A stretch of DNA of 64,000 bases from Jacaranda mimosifolia. Lineage: Eukaryota; Streptophyta; Magnoliopsida; Lamiales; Bignoniaceae. The stretch spans positions 48,270,503 through 48,334,502 of the forward strand of contig CM032117.1 of NCBI GenBank assembly GCA_018894105.1. Direction: 5' to 3'. The translations under genes and the position numbers were made by a program. Of this stretch, positions 13,472 through 26,100 are shown piece by piece. Below the pieces are notes generated by a model. The model did not search any database. It was given only the letters and a program-made list of their open reading frames with translations, and had not been told where the DNA came from. Numbering within the stretch: position 1 is the first letter of the stretch; each line of letters starts with the position of its first letter.

Positions 13472-15300
13472 CTCCTAAACTCCTCTCCTGCAAAACACAT
13501 GCTGATATGAACATGGAGAACAAAGGCAAGGCAACTAGCTTTTATTTTGTAACTTGAAATCAAAAAATTTCAGAAGGAGGAGGTTGCTTTTGTCAATCCA
13601 AATTGTCCAGACAGCATAATGCTTCCCAAATAAACAGAAGAATGAAAAGAAAAAAGCAAAACTAAAAATAACTGTATTCCGTCCTGTGTTTCTCCTTGTT
13701 CTTCTCCAAAAAACACATACATCCTTTAACCTAAAGCTTCGGAATTAATCCATGCAAAGGAAGTATTAAGGGTCCATTCAAACCCACTCTATTTGAGGTA
13801 TCCCAGTGATCATATATGCATTTTGGGAGGTGGGGGTGATTTGCAAATAAAATATACAAAAACAAATAAAACAATGAAAAAAGTTCCACCCATGTTGCTT
13901 ATCACCACAAATTTAGCATGAGTATATTATATACAGCACTTCGCACAATCAATTAAAAGTAAAAAGAGCTTTATAGAACATCCATGGTTCCCAACAACAA
14001 CAAACTATAACATAAGGCCAACAGAAAGCAGCTTGTGGTTCATCTTTCCACCCTTTTGCTTCATGATACGCTTTCTAAACTAGAACTTCAGATAGATAAC
14101 ATACTAATTTCTATATCCTAATTTCACCTTTCTAATCTGCTTCCCGCCGCCGCTGCTACCACCACCCCGGGCCCCATTTTCCACCACCACAACAACTCAT
14201 ACCAATCCCCCACTCAAACGAACCCTCAAAAAACAAAAAGAAAAAGAAAAAGGGAAACCAAAGAAAGAAGCACTGGATAAAGAAAAAGAAATCAGACAAG
14301 TAGGTGGTGCAAACGCGCATTCATCTGCCTGGTACTACAATATGACAAGAAATTACTGAAAACCAAAGATAGAGAAACAATTTATTTACTGATATTCACC
14401 TGACTTTATGTTAATACAAATAGACAACCTTCGAAAGTAATTTCCTAAATCGACGAGCAAGATCACAACTTTCCACCTGAGGAGCACGAATAAGCAGATA
14501 AACCGCCGAATTCCAAGAGAATTGAGCTTCAGCCGCCAGTTCAAAACTATATCTCACAAAAACAAGATCAAAATCAACCCCGTAACGTAAAATGCCATAA
14601 AATTCCAAAGTGAAAACAAAAATAAAAAAATAAAAATAAAAATAAAGCAAAAACCATCATTAATGAAAGAAAAGAACAGAAATAAACACAAAATTTATTA
14701 AAAAAAGAAGGGACAAAAAATTAAACCTTTATCATTAACGATAACTGTTTTTTGGAGAAAGAACGATGTGCAGCAAAAAAATCCAAATATGTTGTATATG
14801 ATATATGTGTGTGTTGTTTGGAACTTGGCTGAGAGAAAACTATAGAGAGAGAGAAGCACAGTGTGTTCAGGCGGCCACAACAAAGAGGAGGAGAGACAGA
14901 CAGCTTTGTTCCTTGTTGGTTTTCAAGAACGAGATGAAAAAGAAGAGAGGGTACATAATAAAAAACCCCTCGAAACAAAAAGAAGCAGAGTGCAGGAAAA
15001 TGATAACTAATTGGAACCCTATTTTTCACATAATTAATTAATTAGAACCCTACTTTTCACACAAATTAATTATTTATTAACTAGTTAATTGAAATGTTTT
15101 TGATTTTTTGCACGAAAAGAGGCATAATAAATAAAGAGGAAGGATACTCACCAAAAAACGATAATAATATAATAACAGTTGGGGTGGGGTGGGGTACCAT
15201 GAATCAGAAAAAGCCGTATTTGGAGTGCCAAGGATGTGTTTGGTTGGACGAAATGTTCGTTGGCAAGGTGCTTATAAAATATTAAAAATTGAAAACTCAA
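13472..15300 (-). promoter_or_regulatory. 5' leader intron and promoter region of the DENN gene
   Basis: Minus-strand bases 13487-13472 are a short leader joined to an upstream non-coding exon, because a 3' splice site (TTGCAG) sits at 13493-13488. The upstream leader exon is probably in the CT-rich stretch seen on the minus strand around 14820-14930 (runs of CTCTCTCTC and CCTCCTC), typical of plant core promoters. A possible donor AAAG/GTTTAA lies near 14727. The assignment of the leader exon is inference; no TATA box was firmly identified. Confidence 0.45.
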
Positions 15301-18300
15301 AACCATCCTTGCATTTCAATTAATTGTCAAAATTACACCTCTAGCTTTTAATTTTTTTCAAATAGCCTTTTCTCACATAATTTTTGTTAAGATTTCTAAT
15401 AAATGAAGGTTAATTAGGTGTCTGTATCCCAAAGAAGAATTATTAACATAAAGCAAATTTGAAAAAATTCATAATCGTCTCCCGTGCATGTTACAATGAA
15501 TTTTCAAAATCATCCCTAAATTTTTTTTATTTTGTCAATTTATCTTTTAAAATCCAACAAATAAAATTAATTTGCTATTGTCAAGTGATATTTGACCTAA
15601 TAATATAAGTCTTGCATTTAAAATGTAAGGTTAAGGATTCGAATTTTAACGGGCTCCTAATGTATGTGTTTAAATTAAAAAATATATATATATTTATAAT
15701 AAAACAAATCGGAAATAAAGCAAACTCATTTACAAGGACGATAAATTGACATTATATCACTAAATTTCTGTATGGTGGAGATTTTCTTGCTTAGTGGCTA
15801 TAAAATAATATGAAAGAAAAAGATTAATTTTGAAAGGATTTGGAGATGTAAAAATGCACTTGGTGTTAATATGGAAGTTTTCTAACGAAGCAATAAGACT
15901 GCAGAACATGTGAATTTTGGCGTTAGGTCATGTAGATAGGACTTGTGATGAAAAAAGGAACTAAAAAGAAGAATGTGTGTGTGTGTGTGTATGTAACTAA
16001 TTTCTTAAATATATTTTATTAACAATAAAAATGAAATCAAAATTGGTTGAAAATTTTAGAAATATATATTTACTATAAATCATTATGTGTCCTTTTCTCT
16101 AAATTGTTATATTTGACCAACTATCATGGTGACTCATATTGAAACTTCTTAATAGAATATAGATACAAATGCATACTCATTTATATATTACAAATAATTG
16201 TCCATAGACTTAATTACCTAATAACTAATTATTTAATAATGTACAGTTATAAATTAATATTTAATGCTTTTACCAGCTCAAACGTATAATTTATTGTACC
16301 ATCAAAATTAAATATTCGATTTTTTTCTTAGTAGCAAAATAAATGCATTACATTCAAACAAAATTTTGCTTGGCATGGAGCAACTTAATCGAACAAAAAA
16401 GATAAAATGAAGTATAATATTCTTTACTTATGGTACCTTTGAAACATAGCATATATATTAAATAAGTCTAATATGGGAGTATTTAGCATCCAACACATTT
16501 GCTTAGAATTTATCAATGGAATTTAATTGGTCAGAAGGACAGCATTAACCAAATTAAAATCTTCAAAAATGGTTTTAAGAAACTGAACCCTTTTAAATTT
16601 TCCCCCCAATAACATTGACTTGGTAGATGACTTTTTATTTGCTTAGACAAATTTCTCAACACGAAGTACAAGCCAAGCATTGCTTATAGTCTTTAAGGTA
16701 AGTTTGCCTTGAAAAATATATCAACAAATTCAATTGGTTAAAGATCTATTTCTCCTAAATCTAAGGCAAGTTCAGCTCAACAAATATTTTTCCACAAGGT
16801 ATTATACTTAAGAATTTTGTAAAATACTTTTGCAATTTTATATGAAATTTTGAAGCATACTTTAAAATTTTAAATGCAAGCTGATAATATCTCAAAATAT
16901 TTTTTTATTAAATAAAAAAAGTATGAAGATCTCAACTGACTTTTAAAATATAACGAGCTAATTTTGTTTTAACCATGTAACTATATTATTTTATTTCATT
17001 TTTCTTATAACTGTAAAGTTGTAAAACTAACTTATTAGTTCTTCAAACTTGGCTTTTTGCATAGAGCACAAGTTGCTTCTAGTTTTCGCTTAACTTGTAT
17101 TAGCTCTCTTCAAAGACTAAAGTTTAGGCTTCTTATACTTTCAGTGATTTTTTTAGTCTACGAATTTTTTGTGCATTACAAATAACATAATGCTCCCAGT
17201 TCAATGACACAATGATAGCAAGCATATGTTATAAAGAGTAATTGTTTGGATGTTTAACTTGAACTATTTCCTTGTTATTGAAGGGTGCACATTGGCTGAA
17301 CTCAAAAGGAATTGTACAAAAAATTGGTATGGTTTAATTCAAAAGGCTACATGATAATATTAATTTCGTAAAGGTTATAAATTAAGACACCAATATAATA
17401 TTTCAATCAAGCTAAAATACTCAAAGGTTCTTTTAAACAATAGATAGTTATATTATATATATATATATATATGAGAACTACAAAAAGAAAAAATATATAT
17501 ATTATAATATATGGGAGTATAGTTGGATTAGTCACGGTCCTCACGGAGTTAAGAGTTTTAAATTTATAATTATAAGTACATTTCAAAACCGACAAAAGCT
17601 CATCTTCAACTATTTTTCTGTCATTATCATAAATTTCATATATATATAATATTGGAATTAATTTTATTGAAACAAAAATTAGCAATTTATTCTACAAATC
17701 ACAATTAAAATTAAAAGTGATTTCTATAAGCCCACAAAAACTACAACTTACATATGTTCAAGAAAAATGTAACCAAACACAGAATAAGCACTTAGGTCAT
17801 TTGTTTGATAATAAACAAGAAGAAAAGATTTCTTCCTGGCACTGACGCAATAAGCTGAAAGCTAATCGTAAGCCCTTTGTTTGTGGTTGGTCAGGACTCA
17901 GGCGGCGTGCCAAACAGATCCTTTTCAGCTATAGTCTTGTTTTCAAGTGACTAGATACGTGCTGAACTCTTATGCTGTGTGATTTCATTTTAAAAAGAAA
18001 AATGAAAATCATGTTTTGAGTCTAAAAACATATTTCTTTTGCATGCTTATCCAAATTATTTTGTCAAAATACTTTTTCTAAAAACAATCATTTTTAAAGC
18101 CGACCCCATATCTTTCAAGTACCTATATGTCCTATTTTCTTTCAGAAAGAAATATTATAATATAATTTATAGATCAAATATATTTTAACTCTTCAAATTT
18201 TACAAGTCACTAATTTAAATATATTCTCCGACAAAGTAGTCCAATACTTTTTAGTAAATGTTTCCACTAAACAAAAAATAAATGAGTCCAAAATGTTATC

Positions 18301-20331
18301 TTTAAAAATTTCACAATATAACATGGTTAATTAATTCCCTGTTTGGCAGAACCAGTTGACCAGTTAGTCAAAGGTAGTTAATTAATAGTGTACAAAATAG
18401 ATGAGGAGGTTTGGCAACACATGATATGGATCCGAGGTATTAATTTATAATTTTTTAATTATTGAGTATTAATTTATAATTAAGTTGAATAATTAAAAAG
18501 TTTGCTTACCGGCGGAGGTGGCTTTTTCCATAGATAACTTGGACTGCAACTTGCTTTCTCTGTTTAAATAAGACCGTAATCACGTGTCGCTTGCAGTTCC
18601 GGTGACAAATGCCACTTTTTCTCCTCCACCCTCTTACACACTTATTCTCCGTTGAATGAGAACATATTTGACCAAATTTATTTTGTAAAATATGTTTTAA
18701 AAATTTCTAAAATATTTTATTTTATTTTTAAGATATTTGGATAATACAAAATCACATAGCTTGAAAAACATGTTTAATGATAATTTTTGTAAGAATATTA
18801 TCAAAAGAAAAGGAGTTTGCAAAACTTTAGAAAATAAATTAAGATTTTTATTTTTTTTTTCAAATTACAAAATTCTAACATTTTATATTAGAAGTTTGTA
18901 AGTGCATCTTTTATAAATGTAATAGAATATTTTAGAAAATTTATATGCTCAATAAACATCTCTACTACTTGTATTTATTACTAATGTCTAATGCTGTTCA
19001 AAAATAGAGTCAGGGTCTTTTCTAAAGGCCAGGAGATTTTTTTTTGAGTTCTTTTTTCTAGAACGCAATGCAAAGAGTTTGAGCTTTTGATTTTCTATAT
19101 ATTATTTTCGTGCCCAATTTTACTTTGGGATTTGGTATTATATTTCATAGTATTTTTTTTCTTGTAGTGGGCTTTAATCCATTAGGTCTAGATGTCCATC
19201 TTAGTGTGGCTTTAATCATCAATTGAGCTCTTTGACATTCTATTCTAATTCATTTATTATTTAATTAATTGGCCATATGAATTATTGAGAGATTTGCTTA
19301 ATTTTTGTTTGGAGTTGTAATCAAATTTGACATTGCATCCAACCTCTCTTAATTGTTGTTAAATGAGATGAAACATAAAGTTTAGTTTGTGCAAATCAAT
19401 ATTTTGACATAATATTAATTTCGTCCTTTTTAACTTATGAGCAAAGTTTAGAGTAGCATAAAGTTTCTCAATGGATAAGCATCATGGGATATAATCAACG
19501 CCTAGACACAATAAACTGCAAGGGCAAGTCCATGAATTTTGATTGATGTTTTATTTTTAGCTTTACACTTTCATAAGTTGATTGGCTTTTTCTACGGAAC
19601 TCAGAAGATATATTATTACATCATTCTTGCCAAACTATGAATTATGTCATTGCTGTGAGACTCTACTACAAGGAAAAGTCCATTGAGCACGTAATGAATG
19701 AAAGATTCCTATTCCTCTTGCATAATACATATGGATGGAGACTGTTCAGGTCACCATCCAATTGTTTGCATATGGACTTCAGCTTTCTTGCCTTGGCTCA
19801 GTTACAACCTCTGCTTTTACACTTGTACTGTTCTAGGGAAGTGTGTGAATTATTTACCATTTTAAATTGTTGAAAATAGTATATATATTTATAAAATATA
19901 AGGTTTCAATAAGGGGAAATAATTAAAGAAACAAAAGTAAAAGGAAAGAAAACATTTTGTTGAAAGTGAATCCTCAGTTGATATTCTTGCCGTACAACTG
20001 TCATTTTGGGGTAGGTGAAGAAGAGAAATTTGGTGGGTATGATACACTATTTCGTGTTAGCCATCATAATTCATAGTACTGCATAGGTTGTGTTTAATTT
20101 GGTGGATAAAGTGTTATATGAGTTTGTTTATATGGCAAAGTGCAAAAATGGGTGTCATTAATTTTAATACTAAAGTATTTTTATCCCCATATTTTATGAG
20201 AAAATAATAAACATAGGTAGATGCCAAGTAGTGCATGAATATTTTGAATCCTTTATTTAGTATGTATTTCATCTATCATAAGATAGAAAAAGGTTAAACT
20301 TTGTCGGGGAATATATTATCCTATTGACAAA
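15301..20331. other. AT-rich intergenic DNA without recognised genes
   Basis: No coding exon with recognisable protein similarity. Contains a (TG)8 run at 15974-15990 and an (AT)n run at about 17453-17472. An open frame near 19637-19873 has no recognisable domain and sits in AT-rich sequence; I do not call it a gene. Confidence 0.6.
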
Positions 20332-20801
20332 TAGGGGTGTAAACCATTCGAGTCGAGCCCGAATATAGCAAGTTCAAGCTCGGCTCATTGAATGAATGAA
20401 GGCTCGAGCAAGCCTTACAAGCTTGACAAAGTTTGTAACAAGTTCAAACTCGACTCGATAAAGCTTACAACAAGTTAGCAAAAGAATTTGATTTATATAA
20501 GTTCAGATAAACTCAAGCTCGTATAGGTTTGGATTAGTTTGAGCTCATTTTAGCTTAAAATAAGATTTATAATTATAAATTTTTCAAAAAAAATTGTTAT
20601 TTTCTTAAAAATAAAAAACAAAATATTATTATTATTATTATTTACTTATCTTTATGGACTTTATTATATATAACTATATATAAAAAAAAGCTCATTTAGG
20701 CTTGCGAGCTTTTCAATCCGAATATTATTGAGCTTGGTTTGACTTGTTCAACTGATGAGTTCGAATTGTTCCCGATTCGTCTTGTCTCATTTACACCCCT
20801 A
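20332..20801. mobile_element. hAT-like non-autonomous element, 470 bp
   Basis: Inverted termini TAGGGGTGTAAAC (left) and the reverse complement TAGGGGTGTAAATG (right). The 8-mers outside are TTGACAAA and CTGGCAAA, 6 of 8 identical, as expected for an aged hAT target duplication. The interior is rich in CTCGAGC/GCTCGAG-like motifs near both ends and AT-rich in the centre. No transposase. Confidence 0.8.
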
Positions 20802-22790
20802 CTGGCAAACATGATCAGCTATGTTGTCCATTGGTAAATATAAAAAGCCGAATCTTTAAGATATTGTCCTACCAATACTCGATGGAGATGGTTATGTTCT
20901 TTTAAAAATGCACATTTGAGGGTGATGAGGGGGAGAAGCCTATATATATATATCATGCTCCGTGATTCTTTGAAGTAAGACAAGATCAGATATCATCAAA
21001 CACTCTAGTCAAGGGATTCAAAGAAAGGTATATAGCAGCAAATTTTTATAAACGATACCAAATCTAATGGAGGTGTGCTTTTTTTATATCTAACAATCAA
21101 TTTGATTATTGCTGATCATAAATGCGCTTCAGGTATTTGTAATCACTTCGGATCTTCTATTTAATTCGTGTTTTATCTTCTATTTTTATTTCATCAATAT
21201 ATGTCAAGTGTATTAAATATTTCTTTATAAATACGATTGATTGAAAATAAGATCTACGTATCGTATATATATCAAGTTGAAATAGGTAGGAATAGAGGAT
21301 CCAAAGTAACATGTAACGTACAATTAATTGTATATTTAGAGAAATAATTTAGACACTTAATTTATATTTATTATATTAAATATATTAATTTAAAATAAAA
21401 AATCCAAAAGGGTGGATAAACGTATGACACACTTAACGATAACATGAGAGAGAATTTGATTGCTAGATGAAGAATTAACAATTATACTTTTGAGGGTCAT
21501 TAGTAATTATCCCCACATATATACATATGGTGTGCTCTCCATTAATTCCGTGCCCACTTCATTTTGGTAGGCCTGTCAATACATATGTAGACTAAGGTCA
21601 GCAATTTAATTTAATAGTCAAATAAAACGGACAAAATTCAATACTCTTTTTTTTTTTTTTTTTGTTCATATATAATTATTGCCATCATACAGATATAGAC
21701 TGAGGGGCCATGCTTTGTCCCAAAAAGAAGGGCAAAGCCGTGGCAAAAACTGGTAAACATCAAGTAGATAAAAGAGCATATATTATAAGTAGACTTCCCA
21801 TTAGCCATTATGATGTGGTTTGTTGCTTTGCCATAAATCTTGTTCATTAACTTTAGTGGCTCAAGACCACTCCTTTAGAAAAAAATAAAAATAAAAATGA
21901 AGAAATAAAAAAAATCAGAGGTTCAAGGCCACACTTTTTGGTGTTGTCCTTAATGTTTTTCTAAATATACAAATTTAAAACATTAGAAGTGGAGTGATTA
22001 ATTAACATTTTGACATATATATTATAGTCCTTGGATTAGTTTTTATTAATTATTTTCATCTCTAATAATTTAGATTTTTAGATAGGATCACCATTTAATT
22101 TTATTGGATGTTTTCTTTTTTGGCTTTAAAATAGAGTTGATTGTTGCTTTAATTAATTTGTTTGGTTTTCTTGCGGTTTCTCATGAGAATTTGTTTTGAG
22201 AAATGTTTAGGGGGTATGTGAAGAACGAAGGCATATTTAGTTTTATTTTTAATGAAGATATTTTTTACTGAAAATGTTATTCAATATCATTCTTACCATT
22301 TTTTTTATTTTATTTATGTGTTATTATTGTAATAGTATATATATATATATATTGATTAAAAACATATACCTATCAAAATAATGATTGATGTAATAATTTG
22401 AAATTATTAAAATTTTGAAAAAAAAAAAAGGGATGTATTTTAAGGAAAATATTTTATTTAATTTTTGGGATTGAGAAACATTATGAAGAAATAAACCAAA
22501 CAAAATCATAATTTACACGCTCTAATTAATTTGCTCCTGTTTATTAGTCCAGCTATGTATCTCAATCATTCTCTAAACTCTAAAGCTAAATATATCATCA
22601 TAAAAATGGTTTCTTCGGAAAGGTTTTGAACTGATCATAAATAATTGTAGAGATAAGATAATGATTTCATCTCAGGGCACAAGCAATATTTAATATCATT
22701 ATTCTTGCTTTTCTTTTCTTTTCTTTTTTAAGGGAAACTCTTTTATTAATTAAAAAAACCGCTGATTAATTTATATACAATGAATCAGTT
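20802..22790. other. Intergenic AT-rich DNA, nothing recognised
   Basis: No gene evidence. Includes a poly(T) run near 21645-21663 and an (AT)n run near 22338-22352. Confidence 0.6.
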
Positions 22791-22794
22791 AAAA

Positions 22795-23172
22795 AAATTA
22801 AAAACAGATACAATAAAATGGAAAGGGTTTCACCTCCCATATCCCACAACCAGATAAAGAAATTAAAGTCCTTGCAATTGCATGAGCTACTAAATTCGCA
22901 GATTGTCTAATAAACAAAATCTGAAGATGCTCAAAATCTTCTTTTAACCAAGCACCAAGGGAAGAGGCTCGCGGTTATGAATTGCTTGAACTATTTATTG
23001 TGTATCTGATTCAACTATAACTTTATGAATTTCATTATATATAAAACAAATTAATGACTCCCTTATGCCCAAATACTCTATCGTAGAGGTTTCTAAAATA
23101 TTCGTGAAAGTGTTGTAGTCCGCATAGCTGTCATCATGATCTCGAGCTATCCATCTTGCACCTGAATCATTC
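22795..23172 (-). pseudogene. Non-LTR (LINE) retrotransposon RNase H-like relic
   Basis: Reading the minus strand from about 23170 gives a plant RNase H-like (RVT_3 type) domain: ARWIARDHDDSY, then ETSTIEYLGIRESLICFIYN, VIVESDTQ, an in-frame stop, IVQAIHN, and after a frame change LKEDFEHLQILFIRQSANLV and AHAIARTLISLSGCG. The E..A/T..LGIREGL, VIVESD and ANxVAHxxAR signatures are those of the RNase H domain found at the 3' end of plant LINEs and in related host proteins. The stop and frameshift show it is dead. No reverse transcriptase was found next to it. Confidence 0.8.
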
Positions 23173-23179
23173 TATCATT

Positions 23180-26100
23180 ATTCTTGCTTTTTAATTAGTC
23201 TTTCGTAGTACATTTTCTAGGGGTCAAAATTAAAACAAAAGACGGGAAAAAAAATAAATATGTTATGTACCATATTTCCCTGACGGGCATTATATATATG
23301 TGTACGAGCAATTTACCTTTAAAATTAGGATGTGTACAAGTAATTTACCTTTAAAATTAAGATGACCGTGTTGATGAAATTATAGCAGCAGCACCGGCCC
23401 TAAGTGGGGACAGATATAATTATCCCACGAGCTAGGATTAAATTAAATTAACAGTAAGCTTAAAAAAATTGTTCCATGGGAAAAAAGGGAAAAGGTCGAT
23501 GATTGGACTTACCCTTCAGACGTGCAGGAATCCAGGGTTTTGTGATTGAGCAACTTTGTCTCTTGCCGATTAAAACTTAAAAATAGTTTTCTCATAGCCA
23601 ACTAATTATATAAACGCATTTTTTGATTTCAATCTCATTGTTACAAGTCATATTCAAAAAATCTGATAGATAATGGAATCAAAAAATTTATCAATTCATG
23701 ATTTATTGATTCAATCATTGGTTGGTTTGTAATTGAACCGTGATTGAATCATGATATCATAATTATGTAATATATATTCTATATTTTATATATTACTTAA
23801 TAAAATATCAAATATAAAACATAAATAGTCTAAATTATATTATTCAATTTTATAAGTTATAACTTCTTGGAAGGGACAATCAAAAGTACATGGGTTGGGT
23901 AAGAGATGTTTATTTGCAAATTGGAGCATTTTGTCAAAATATTTTGATAAAATAGTTTTTGGGCAGTATGATTAGGGATGTGATGGTTGTTTACTTGTGT
24001 TTTAGGTAATATATGGAGAATGTTTTGGGAGAAATTTTTTTGTTTGATTGTATTTTGGGAGAGAATAAGATGCCACATTAGTAACCTTTTTGTTGAGTTT
24101 GTAGGGTGAAATTGATATTTTAAAATTATTTATGCATATGTATATATAGATTGGGTGGGGGGACAAAAAATGAGAGGGTTAAGTATTGGAAAATGGGTGG
24201 GAAATGAATTGGGAGGGTATGTTGGACTTTTTTGGGTGTAATTTGGGAGTGGGGGTGGAGAATGTGTACAGTTTGTAACCAAACATAGCCTAAGGGTTTC
24301 TATTTTCTAGCTGGATTTAAAAATTAGAATGTTAAATTTGATTTGATGTTTTAATTTTGTAGATTTATTTGAGTGTTCTAAGCTTTTAACTTTTTTATTT
24401 TTTTAAGATGTACCTTAGGCTTGGTGGTTCCCACATTAGGCAAAAAAAAGAAAAAAATGTTAATTATGCTAAAAATTAAAGAGGAGAAAAAAAAAAAAAT
24501 AAACCGCTCTGATTTTAATAAACTATAAACTGTTCAACGATTCAAACGGACTGACCACATATTCAAACGAATTTATCAAAATAGGATGAGTTTTTTTCTC
24601 TACCAATTTTTACTCAAAATCGAACCAATCATAGGACAGTCGACAGTTCAGTTGATCAGACTACTCAGTCCGGTCCATTATTTTAAACAGTGATTATAAG
24701 TGTAGTATTTTATTTTCTAAAATTACCCTATAACTTAATAAATTAAAATAATAACGTAGCTTTACTAAATTTCAATCAGCAAATCTTTCATCTCTCATGT
24801 AAAATATTCAGTCAAACGAAAGCCATTTATAAGACTGAAGAATAATATATTAGTATAATACTCTCAGTCATCCTACAAATGTTAGAACAATAAAAAAAAA
24901 AAGGCAGCTTGGATGAATTATCAAAAGAAATTGTCAAGCTACTTTGGCCCATGTTTGGATCATGATTATTATGTGAATAATGTTTAAATTAAATACTTTT
25001 TTCATTTGAAATGATATTATTTATCTTATATATATATTGCATAAGGACAAAGGTGGAATGAGAGGAGAAGTTTCCAAAATAAAATTTATGAGCTGAGGCC
25101 CATATTCTTGCAGGCCTTGATCTTCTAGGCCAAGGCCTAGAGAGCCCAAAACCGAAGATATTCTTACACTGTTACGTTCTGGAAAATTATTAGCCGTATA
25201 TTAATAGCCAATAGGTAACATGGGCTTATAATAAAGGGAACTTATTAAATTTTGACTTCTTAAGCAATTTTAGTGGTGTAAATTTGTTGCATTACGGATT
25301 TATTGGACTGAGAAAGAAATCTCGATCCAAACACAACATTATTATGACAATTTTAATTTTCTAAAATATACAGTATAATTCATGATGTTATAATAAAAAA
25401 GATGAATCAAATTTGACAAGACTTCATAGTTAAGATTGGCAGGTGTAGACACGAAAGACGAGTAACAATTAGATAAAATTTTGTTGTCATTAAGTTAATA
25501 GCACCTGTTAAAATCCAGATACAAACATTTACATTTCTGATTTTTTTATTTTTAAATAAGCATATCCAACTTGACAATTTTTTTTTACTAATATATACAT
25601 ACTCAAAAAATGCAAACCGTGCAAGACGCTAGTGTTGTGTCTATGGACCCTATGCATTGTGAGATTTTATCTACCATTTCGTAAATAATAAGTATTTTTA
25701 TTTAAATTCTTTTTAATTTAAATTATAGCGGATGACAACAAATATGTGGGGAAGGGATGCTAAAATCTTGAAATATGTGGATATATTTGGGAATCTTGTA
25801 TGGAACGACCCTCATCGTCTGATAAAGCTCATCAAAGCATATGTTAGGAGTAGAATTGAAAGAGTTAAATAATTGCATAAATATATGAAACAAAGGTTTA
25901 GATCACTAAAAAAGACCATAATGAAAAGGTTTATTCGAATGATTTTCTTGGAACTTTTTAGATCTTCTTGATCTTCAAAGCCAATCCTTCACTTTCAATT
26001 GTATTTTTATATCAATTCAACCAACATGAATGTCACCAATTTGCAAGCACCGACAGAAACAAAATTTCATTTCATTAAGGCATTCTTTTACCATATTTCT

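Noticed and set aside
19637..19873. 78-codon open frame in the intergenic region
   Set aside because: No recognisable domain, no promoter elements, AT-rich surroundings; expected by chance.
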